Source of the DNA: Chitinophagaceae bacterium
GTDB taxonomy: Bacteria > Bacteroidota > Bacteroidia > Chitinophagales > Chitinophagaceae
NCBI GenBank assembly: GCA_014379785.1
Contig: JACMLD010000395.1
Coordinates: 1-5,237 of the forward strand
Length of the DNA stretch: 5,237 bases
Direction: 5' to 3'
Shown here: one piece after another, positions 1 to 5,237 of the stretch
Layout of the letters: each line of letters opens with the position of its first letter
How positions within the stretch are numbered: position 1 is the first letter of the stretch
Translations under genes and position numbers: made by a program
Notes under the pieces: generated by a model
The model's input: only the letters and a program-made list of their open reading frames with translations
Told to the model about the DNA's origin: nothing
The model's database searches: none

Positions 1-1
1 A

Positions 2-3000
2 AACAATTCTATAGACATATTTTTTCATTCTTTGGCGGACGACAAAAAAGAAAAAGCCATTGGTGTGGTGCTGTCCGGAACCGGCACAGATGGCACAAAA
101 GGTCTTGAGTCCATAAAAACGCAAGGCGGCATTGTGCTGGTGCAGGATCCACTTTCCGCGGAGTTCGACGGAATGCCCAATAGTGCAGTATCCTCTGGAA
201 CTGCCGATTTGATTCTGGACCCTGAGATGATGCCCGAAGAATTGGTGGAATATCTGAAAGAAGCTCCGCTGATCAAGTCATTTAATGTGATGTCTAAACA
301 GGAGGAGTCTACACTGCTCGACATACTCGAGCTGGTTCAGAGGGTTACGGGTCACGACTTCAGAAATTATAAAAGGCCTACCCTGCACCGCCGGCTGGCG
401 AAGCGCATGGCCGAGAAGAATATAAAAAACCTGTCGGACTACAGTAACTATCTGGGCGATAATACCGAAGAAGTAAAACTTCTTTGCCGTGAATTTCTGA
501 TAAACGTGACAAGATTTTTCCGCGACGAAGATGCCTTTGATGTTATCAGGCTTCAGGTCATTCCTGCACTTTTTATGACCCGTCAGCCGGGAGACACCGT
601 AAAAATTTGGGTTGTAGCGGTGAGTACCGGGGAAGAAGCCTATTCTCTTGCCATGTTGATCGATGAATATATTCAGACAAATAAGAAGTTTGACATAAAT
701 GTAAAAATATTTGCGACAGACGTGGAACAAGGTTGTGTTGATTTCGCATCAAAAGGGATTTACAGCGAGGAGGCCGTCAAAAGTGTGAAACCGGAAAGAG
801 TCATGAGGCATTTTATAAAAGAAGGAAATACTTATCGCGTCGCTGCAACCATCCGTAAAATGGTCGTTTTTGCAAAGCATGACATTGCCAAAGATCCTCC
901 ATTCAGCCGGATCGATCTCCTTACCTGCCGCAATATGCTGATTTATATGGGTGCGGCACTGCAGAAATCTATCCTGCAAAAATTTCATTTTGCATTGAAT
1001 GAAGACAGTTATCTTTTTTTAGGTCCAAGTGAAACCGTCGGCAAGCTAAAAGATGTGCTGAGAGATGTAGACAGAAAATGGAAAATTTACAAATGCATCA
1101 GCAAAGCCAAGACCGGTGAGTATGAAACATTTTTAAATCCTTCTGAGCGCGGCCATTTGATGGCTGTAACCGGTATCGCGAAATCCAAAAATGCACTGAG
1201 TAATCTGCCGGAAATCTTCCGCGATACGCTCCTGGAAGAGTATAAATTTGCGGGAATATTTATCGATAAGGATTTTGAGGTGAAACAGGCGATGGGGGAT
1301 TTCAAGGATTTTATCAATTTTCCTGAACAGAATTTCAACTTCAACCTGCTAAAGCTGGTGCCGCCGGACCTTTCGATTGCCTTGAATACTGCAATCAGAA
1401 AGGCATCGTCCACGAATACCAGGGTAGTTAACCGCAAGGTAAAAGTGAGATCGGGACATACTGAAAAACTGATCAGCATTGTAGTTAAACCATACCTGGA
1501 GCAGAAAACATATCTCCAGCCGTTTCTTTTTGTGGTTTTGCATGAGTTGCCATCCGAACAGATTACCGCAAAGCAGCCGCATGCCGATCCCCGGGAATAT
1601 TCTCAGGAACTGATCAGCGATCTTGAAGAAGAGCTGAAAATTACAAAGGCCAACCTGCAGGCTTTTCTGGAAGAAGTAGAATCTGCCAACGAAGAATTGC
1701 AATCAAGCAATGAAGAAATTGTATCTGCAAACGAAGAACTGCAAAGTACTAATGAAGAGCTGCAATCGCTCAACGAAGAATTACATACCGTAAACGCAGA
1801 ACACCAGATAAAGATCAAGGAACTGATTGACTTGAATGACGATATGACGAATTACTTCAATAATTCATCCATCGGGCAGATACTGATCGATAACAAAATG
1901 ATCGTAAGAAAATTCAGCCCTGCAGCAACCAGGCAGGTCAATCTGATCGATTCTGATATTGGCAGGTCTATTACCGATATATCCACCAACTTCAAAAATC
2001 TTGATTTCTTCAATGATATCAAAGACGTGATGCGTACCGGCGAAGCGAAGGAGAAAGAGATCAATATGAATGACGACAATATCCTGCTGATGCGTATTGC
2101 GCCTTATCTAAGGCTCGATAAGCAGAGAGATGGTGTGGTGGTGAGCTTTGTAAATATTGCCGAAACAAGAAAATTGGCGAGTACACTCGAGGCCGTATTC
2201 AACAGCTCCACCAGTGGGATTCTTGCGCAGAAAGCCATACGTGACACGAAAGGCGCGATTGTTGACTTTGAATATCTCAGCGTCAATCCTGCGGCAGAGC
2301 AAATGCTTGGTCTGACGGTTGGAACACTCAAGGGCAAAAGGTTGCGGGAAGAATTCCCTACCATGGACGAGGACCAGATATCAAAATACAAGTCGGTGGT
2401 TGAACTGGGTATCAGCATTCAGTTTGAGTTTTACGTACATGATGTCAGGAAATGGTTCGAAGTCATTTGTGTGAAAATGATGGACGGATTGGTGACAACA
2501 TTCACGGATATAACCGACAAAAGAAAAGCTTCAGATCTGTTGGCCCAGGGTTATGAAGAACTGAAGGTAACAACCACCAAGCTGGAACAGTCAAATTTTG
2601 ATCTTCTGCAGTTTGCGTCTGTTGCATCGCATGATTTAAAGGAACCACTGAGAAAAATTCAGGCATTTGGCAATCTGTTAAAAGACCGGGTGCGCGACAA
2701 ACTCGATGCAAGTGAAATAAACTATCTCGAGAAGGTTATCAACTCATCAAACAGAATGCAGGGACTGGTAGATGATATACTTACTTTGTCCAAGCTTTCT
2801 AATACACAGGTTCCCCATATCCCCACAGATTTGAATGAAATAGCGACCAGGATTGTGGATGATCTCGAGATCACCATCAAGGATAAAAAATCGCTGGTGA
2901 GTATTGGCAAATTGCCTGTCATTCAGGCGGTACCCGGACAAATGCATCAGTTGCTTCAGAATCTGATCAGCAATTCACTTAAGTTTAATGAAAGCAACCC

Positions 3001-3292
3001 ACCGGTTGTAAAGGTTGAACAAAAGCGCGTCACAGAAGAGATTGCCAGTGAATTTGGCATTTCAAAGGATGAGTTTGTTTGTATTGAAGTGAGAGATAAT
3101 GGAATTGGATTTGAAGAAAAATACAGCGATAAGATCTTTGGAATATTTCAGCGGCTGGATGGCAATACCTATCAGGGTTCGGGCATTGGTCTGGCGATAT
3201 GTAAAAAAATAGTAGAAAATTATAAAGGGCATATTAAAGCAACGAGTGAATTGGGAAAAGGATCAACCTTCACGATTTTGCTGCCAAAATAG
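2..3292 (+). CDS. CheB-CheR-PAS-histidine kinase fusion protein (5' end outside window)
   Basis: Multidomain sensor kinase of the CheB/CheR hybrid class, expected to be cytoplasmic. The frame is open to the left edge and the residues before the TTG at 32 (NNSIDIFFHSL) fit the CheB fold, so TTG 32 is an internal Leu and the true start is upstream. Counting that Leu as residue 1: end of CheB methylesterase at about 1-77, with SGTGTDG carrying the catalytic-triad Asp (D20) and the GMPNSA motif; CheR helical domain at 92-145; CheR SAM methyltransferase at 148-355 with STGEEAYS (198-205), FATD (227-230) and CRNMLIY (299-305); PAS-like region at 400-506; coiled coil at 525-605; PAS at about 605-712 and 714-830; HisKA with phospho-acceptor H867 in SHDLKEPLRK; HATPase with N977/N981, DNGIGF (1022-1027), IFGIFQRL and GSGIGLAI (1049-1056). 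All kinase boxes are intact. No receiver domain or membrane segment is visible, so a separate response regulator is inferred. The CheB Ser and His residues lie outside the window. Ends with TAG. Confidence 0.95.
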   Translation, partial: NNSIDIFFHSLADDKKEKAIGVVLSGTGTDGTKGLESIKTQGGIVLVQDPLSAEFDGMPNSAVSSGTADLILDPEMMPEELVEYLKEAPLIKSFNVMSKQEESTLLDILELVQRVTGHDFRNYKRPTLHRRLAKRMAEKNIKNLSDYSNYLGDNTEEVKLLCREFLINVTRFFRDEDAFDVIRLQVIPALFMTRQPGDTVKIWVVAVSTGEEAYSLAMLIDEYIQTNKKFDINVKIFATDVEQGCVDFASKGIYSEEAVKSVKPERVMRHFIKEGNTYRVAATIRKMVVFAKHDIAKDPPFSRIDLLTCRNMLIYMGAALQKSILQKFHFALNEDSYLFLGPSETVGKLKDVLRDVDRKWKIYKCISKAKTGEYETFLNPSERGHLMAVTGIAKSKNALSNLPEIFRDTLLEEYKFAGIFIDKDFEVKQAMGDFKDFINFPEQNFNFNLLKLVPPDLSIALNTAIRKASSTNTRVVNRKVKVRSGHTEKLISIVVKPYLEQKTYLQPFLFVVLHELPSEQITAKQPHADPREYSQELISDLEEELKITKANLQAFLEEVESANEELQSSNEEIVSANEELQSTNEELQSLNEELHTVNAEHQIKIKELIDLNDDMTNYFNNSSIGQILIDNKMIVRKFSPAATRQVNLIDSDIGRSITDISTNFKNLDFFNDIKDVMRTGEAKEKEINMNDDNILLMRIAPYLRLDKQRDGVVVSFVNIAETRKLASTLEAVFNSSTSGILAQKAIRDTKGAIVDFEYLSVNPAAEQMLGLTVGTLKGKRLREEFPTMDEDQISKYKSVVELGISIQFEFYVHDVRKWFEVICVKMMDGLVTTFTDITDKRKASDLLAQGYEELKVTTTKLEQSNFDLLQFASVASHDLKEPLRKIQAFGNLLKDRVRDKLDASEINYLEKVINSSNRMQGLVDDILTLSKLSNTQVPHIPTDLNEIATRIVDDLEITIKDKKSLVSIGKLPVIQAVPGQMHQLLQNLISNSLKFNESNPPVVKVEQKRVTEEIASEFGISKDEFVCIEVRDNGIGFEEKYSDKIFGIFQRLDGNTYQGSGIGLAICKKIVENYKGHIKATSELGKGSTFTILLPK
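1682..1807 (+). repeat. Imperfect 21-bp repeat, six units, encoding a heptad coiled-coil linker
   Basis: Six consecutive seven-residue units (SANEELQ, SSNEEIV, SANEELQ, STNEELQ, SLNEELH, TVNAEHQ; residues 551-592 counted from the Leu at 32) give a 21-base periodicity in the DNA. The Asn-Glu-Glu-Leu core is nearly invariant except in the last unit. The codons vary between units (gaagaattg, gaagaactg, gaagagctg), so the repeat is held at protein level rather than being a fresh DNA duplication. This element is typical of CheB/CheR hybrid kinases. It probably forms a parallel dimeric coiled coil joining the methyltransferase half to the PAS/kinase half. Confidence 0.85.
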
Positions 3293-3307
3293 AACATGGT
3301 ATATAAT
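3278..3307 (+). promoter_or_regulatory. Weak candidate promoter before the barrel gene
   Basis: A perfect TATAAT lies at 3302-3307, with TTGCTG at 3278-3283 separated by 18 bases. The -10 box is immediately followed by TTG, giving AATTTG, which partly resembles the Bacteroidota -7 element TAnnTTTG but does not match it exactly. Transcription would start near 3314, about 5 bases before the first ATG, so the mRNA would be almost leaderless. The -35 half sits inside the kinase coding end. Chance occurrence in AT-rich sequence is quite possible; read-through from the kinase gene is the alternative. Confidence 0.22.
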
Positions 3308-3318
3308 TTGCATACGGC

Positions 3319-3888
3319 ATGATTATGAAAAAGTCAATATTAATCCCGACAATCCTGGTGGCCATGATTTTTGGTGCAACCTCTACCGTTAGTGCACAAA
3401 CCAAACCTGTTACTCCGTTTAAACCGGGAACAGTTACACTCGCCCTCGGCGTTGGTGTCGGTGCACAGTACAAAGGAAATTATTACAATACCGGCTTTGG
3501 TACAAAGGCCGCATTGGAAGTAGGTGTATGGAAGGCTGGTCCTGGTACCATTTCAATTGGTGGTCAGGTCGGCGGATCTTTCTCCAACAATGGTCCTTAT
3601 AATGATTATAAGGCGCGCACATTTATCGTGGCAGGTCGTTCAGCATGGCATTATGGCTGGCAGGTGCCCGGACTTGACACATATGCAGGTCTTTCTGCGG
3701 GTGTGGGCTTCCATAACTATGGATGGAAAAATGGTAACAACAACAACGACGATGATTACAATGAAGTGATCCCGGTGTTGGGTGCTTTTGTTGGCGCTTC
3801 ATATTTTGTGACGCCAAAATTCGGCTTCAACGCAGAGGCAGGATATGATATCACCCAGGTTCAGGCAGGTGTCATCTTCAGATTCTAA
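3319..3888 (+). CDS. Secreted outer-membrane beta-barrel-like protein
   Basis: A 189-residue protein with a clear Sec signal peptide: Lys at 4-5, hydrophobic core at about 6-20, and a VSA cleavage site after residue 26, leaving a mature protein starting QTKP. The mature 163 residues are rich in Gly and aromatic residues in alternating strand-like stretches (LALGVGVGAQ, ISIGGQVGG, YAGLSAGVGF, LGAFVGASYF, FGFNAEAGY) and end in VIFRF. A C-terminal Phe on a final amphipathic strand is the usual barrel-insertion signal. Size suits an eight-stranded porin-like or OmpA-like barrel; no peptidoglycan-binding domain follows. A polar acidic loop at 139-146 (GNNNNDDD) probably faces outside. ATG at 3319 and an in-frame ATG at 3325 are both possible starts; the latter gives the more typical MKKS beginning, and neither has a clear Shine-Dalgarno. 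It lies 26 bases after the kinase gene. Specific function is unknown. Confidence 0.85.
   Translation: MIMKKSILIPTILVAMIFGATSTVSAQTKPVTPFKPGTVTLALGVGVGAQYKGNYYNTGFGTKAALEVGVWKAGPGTISIGGQVGGSFSNNGPYNDYKARTFIVAGRSAWHYGWQVPGLDTYAGLSAGVGFHNYGWKNGNNNNDDDYNEVIPVLGAFVGASYFVTPKFGFNAEAGYDITQVQAGVIFRF
3736..3750 (+). repeat. Short AAC tandem repeat in the barrel gene
   Basis: Four AAC codons (Asn140-143) are followed by GAC (Asp144), then GAT GAT, giving an Asn/Asp run in a predicted surface loop. The unit length is three, so gain or loss of units would change loop length without shifting the frame. At four units it is short and may be stable. Confidence 0.5.
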
Positions 3889-3894
3889 CGACAA

Positions 3895-4971
3895 TTATTC
3901 CACTATAAAACTAATCAGGCCTCGTGCACTTTGTGCACGAGGTTTTTTATTGCTGATATCTTCGTCAAACAGTCTATCAAGGTTGTTGCCGGCGAGATCT
4001 TCCACTGTTGATTGAACACTGATAAAATGTGTTCCCGCTTTCCATGGTTTGGTAGGGTAGAAATACAGAAAATCTTCCGTTTTATTGCTGATGAGTATCC
4101 CACTAACAGGCATTTCGTCATCATTTAAAATCTCCACCGATTTTTCTAACAACGGCATATCGATCTGCTCAACTGGCACGATGATCAAAGGGAATGTTTC
4201 TCCTTCCGACCTTGAGAAGATCCTCCAGGTTGTCAAATCTGGTGAAGCAGTGTCTGCTTCCCTTGTATAGAATTTTTTTGAAAAAGATTGCTCGAGGAAA
4301 GTTCCGTTGGCACCCCGCCACTTATTGCTAATAGTGATTGTGTATCGTTTTGACGGTTCCAACGGCGGTCCTTCTGACAGGTTTGGTTGCAGGTCGCGTT
4401 TGATTCTTCCGGGGTTCAGCCAGAGTGTGAGGATAGTGCGTTCTTTGTTCCACAGCTCCTGTTCCAAAAAAAGAAAAACATTTTTCAGTAATTCACCCTG
4501 TTCATTTTTTATGCTGATATGCTCGCTGCTCACTCCTTCCTGCATTGGTGTTGAAAAATGCAGGTAAATTTTAAGCAGGTTTGCTGGCAAGCTGTCTGAC
4601 GCCGGTGATATTTTGGTGAGTCGTGGAGCCTCTGACTGCGGCGGCAATGGAATCGAAATACTGCCAAGGGTATCAGATCCCATAACTACCGTATACTCGT
4701 ATCCCGGAGCGAGTGGAATGACCGGTGAAAATCCGATATCGTCACCGCCGTAGGTTAGACGCCCTAATATCTCCGTATTACTAGTGTCACCGCTTCGGTA
4801 GACCCGAATTTGTTTGAGAGCCATCATCGGCTCCGTACCCCTCCATAAGTTTGAGGGTATGTATAGGCTCGTAATCTTATGATCGTCTTCGAATATTGAT
4901 ATTTCGGTGTCCTTATACGGTCCGCAACCATTGCAAACCAGGATTATCAAAAAAAATCTTATCAAAGCCAT
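3895..4971 (-). CDS. Probable lipoprotein with bacterial Ig-like (SbsA/Big_5-type) modules
   Basis: A 358-residue envelope protein of unknown function. The N-terminus (MALIRFFLIILVCNGC) is a short lipoprotein-type signal, with Cys16 preceded by Gly as the likely lipidated residue; the -3 position is Cys13 rather than Leu, so the lipobox is not canonical. Residues 20-115 look like a beta-sandwich (LAPGYEYTVVMGSDTLGSI). Residues 116-236 contain conserved-looking blocks: SLPANLLKIYLHFSTPM (127-143, the FSxPM core of Big_5-type Ig-like domains), QELW (171-174), NPGRIKRDLQPN (186-197) and PLEPSKRYTITI (203-214). A further Ig-like part at about 245-358 contains PWKAGTHFISV and VEDLAGNNL (323-331). 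I recall these blocks from a widespread family of uncharacterised secreted proteins, from memory and not from a search. Start ATG overlaps the stop of the upstream gene by 10 bases and no Shine-Dalgarno is visible, pointing to coupled translation. The last residues are encoded by the + strand terminator. A role in surface adhesion or assembly is only conceivable. Confidence 0.85.
   Translation of the reverse strand: MALIRFFLIILVCNGCGPYKDTEISIFEDDHKITSLYIPSNLWRGTEPMMALKQIRVYRSGDTSNTEILGRLTYGGDDIGFSPVIPLAPGYEYTVVMGSDTLGSISIPLPPQSEAPRLTKISPASDSLPANLLKIYLHFSTPMQEGVSSEHISIKNEQGELLKNVFLFLEQELWNKERTILTLWLNPGRIKRDLQPNLSEGPPLEPSKRYTITISNKWRGANGTFLEQSFSKKFYTREADTASPDLTTWRIFSRSEGETFPLIIVPVEQIDMPLLEKSVEILNDDEMPVSGILISNKTEDFLYFYPTKPWKAGTHFISVQSTVEDLAGNNLDRLFDEDISNKKPRAQSARGLISFIVE
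3920..3948 (+). terminator. Strong intrinsic terminator for the + strand genes
   Basis: A perfect 10-bp inverted repeat, CCTCGTGCAC at 3920-3929 and GTGCACGAGG at 3933-3942, has a TTT loop and is followed directly by six T (3943-3948). It starts 31 bases after the barrel gene stop and is correctly oriented to end that transcript, and possibly the kinase transcript too. On the - strand the same hairpin is not followed at once by a U tract (CCTGATTAG comes first, then TTTTA), so it is mainly one-directional. It lies wholly inside the 3' coding end of the convergent lipoprotein gene. Confidence 0.92.
4962..4971 (-). promoter_or_regulatory. 10-base stop/start overlap (translational coupling)
   Basis: On the - strand ATGGCTTTGA holds both the start ATG of the lipoprotein gene and, in another frame, the TGA stop of the gene entering from the right. 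The preceding bases (ATAACAGATAG) contain no Shine-Dalgarno-like motif, so ribosomes ending the first gene probably start the second. This also argues that this ATG is the real start and that the two genes form one operon. Confidence 0.7.
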
Positions 4972-5237
4972 CTATCTGTTATCGCGGTGTAAAGGTCAAG
5001 GTCGCAATTGGAGCTGCGTTGCAAAACCACCACCTGTGTGTCATCCAGATTATCCATCTGTACAACATTAACTACTGGCAAGGTTACAAAATCAACACCC
5101 GCAGTGGAGTAGCTTTCCTTGATGGGTTCTGTCAATGATCCTGCAAAGTCTTCGATGGACTTGTATTTTACACGCATCACGGGGCGGTTGGTATTTGCCA
5201 TCACCAGATAATTGTTGCCTCCTTTTGAAATGGTGAT
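4962..5237 (-). CDS. C-terminal part of a larger protein, possibly a secreted propeller-like protein (5' end outside window)
   Basis: The frame is open to the right edge, giving 91 visible residues that begin ITISKGGNNYLVMANTNR and end TAITDRWL. In-frame GTG (5204) and ATG (5201) codons exist, but the residues before them continue a beta-strand pattern, and the GGAGG at 5222-5218 is 13 to 16 bases away, too far for a good ribosome site. A fragment of a longer gene is therefore preferred over a separate 80-residue gene. The pattern of a small strand pair (YLVMANTNRPVMRVKY), a helix-like SIEDFAGSLTEPIKE, and later strands (VVQMDNLDDTQVVVLQR) resembles the last blade of a propeller-type repeat protein. 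That is an impression from pattern, not a family assignment. Its stop overlaps the lipoprotein start, so the two are probably co-expressed. Confidence 0.7.
   Translation of the reverse strand: MTISKGGNNYLVMANTNRPVMRVKYKSIEDFAGSLTEPIKESYSTAGVDFVTLPVVNVVQMDNLDDTQVVVLQRSSNCDLDLYTAITDRWL

Noticed and set aside
25..324. Open frame of 99 codons on the - strand
   Set aside because: Lies antisense to the clear CheB end of the kinase gene; no domain, and its composition reflects the opposite coding strand.
278..730. 150-codon open frame on the - strand inside the CheR region
   Set aside because: Antisense to conserved CheR motifs; no recognisable domain and no ribosome site.
1603..1818. Ser/Cys-rich open frame on the - strand
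   Set aside because: Its serine-rich pattern is simply the reverse complement of the NEELQ heptad repeat.
3524..3769. 81-codon + strand open frame inside the barrel gene
   Set aside because: Overlaps in another frame a gene with a clear signal peptide and strand pattern; its threonine run is the shifted reading of the AAC repeat.
3920..3942. Hairpin considered as an operator or attachment site because of its perfect palindromic arms
   Set aside because: The immediate T6 tract and its position after a stop codon fit an intrinsic terminator better.
4307..4567. 86-codon + strand open frame opposite the lipoprotein gene
   Set aside because: Antisense to conserved-looking Ig-like blocks; no start signal or domain.
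4896..5138. 80-codon + strand open frame across the overlap of the two - strand genes
   Set aside because: Antisense to both; the - strand frames are supported by the coupled overlap and beta-strand patterns.
5201..5222. GGAGG upstream of GTG/ATG as a start for a separate 80-residue gene
   Set aside because: Spacing of 13-16 bases is too long and the frame continues with sensible residues to the window edge, so an internal position in a larger gene is more likely.

Overview
The window looks like chromosomal DNA of a Gram-negative bacterium, most probably a member of the Bacteroidota (Cytophaga/Chitinophaga-like). The grounds are a CheB-CheR-PAS-histidine kinase fusion of a type common in that phylum, an outer-membrane-barrel signal peptide ending in Ala-Gln, the absence of clear Shine-Dalgarno sequences before the starts, and moderate GC. 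This is an inference; no rRNA or other taxonomic marker is present. Coding density is very high: four genes, gaps of 26 and 6 bases, one 10-base overlap, and no gene-free stretch over 300 bases.

Left part, + strand (2-3292): a large multidomain signalling protein whose 5' end lies outside the window. In order it has the end of a CheB methylesterase domain, a complete CheR methyltransferase domain, a PAS-like region, a heptad-repeat coiled coil, two PAS domains and a complete HisKA/HATPase kinase core. There is no receiver domain in the visible part. Only 26 bases later a small secreted outer-membrane beta-barrel protein starts (3319-3888). The two may share a transcript, which would end at a strong intrinsic terminator at 3920-3948.

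Right part, - strand (5237-3895): two genes read leftwards. The first, entering from the right edge, is the C-terminal part of a larger protein, probably a secreted repeat or propeller-like protein. Its stop overlaps the start of the second by 10 bases. The second encodes a 358-residue probable lipoprotein with bacterial Ig-like (SbsA/Big_5-type) modules. They look like a translationally coupled pair of cell-envelope proteins of unknown function.

The two gene sets converge with only 6 bases between stop codons, so the + strand terminator hairpin lies inside the coding sequence of the lipoprotein and encodes its C-terminal tail. The most notable points are this terminator/coding overlap, the coupled envelope pair, and the kinase fusion next to a barrel protein. 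I see no mobile element, CRISPR array, tRNA or rRNA, and no convincing wholly new defence or metabolic system.
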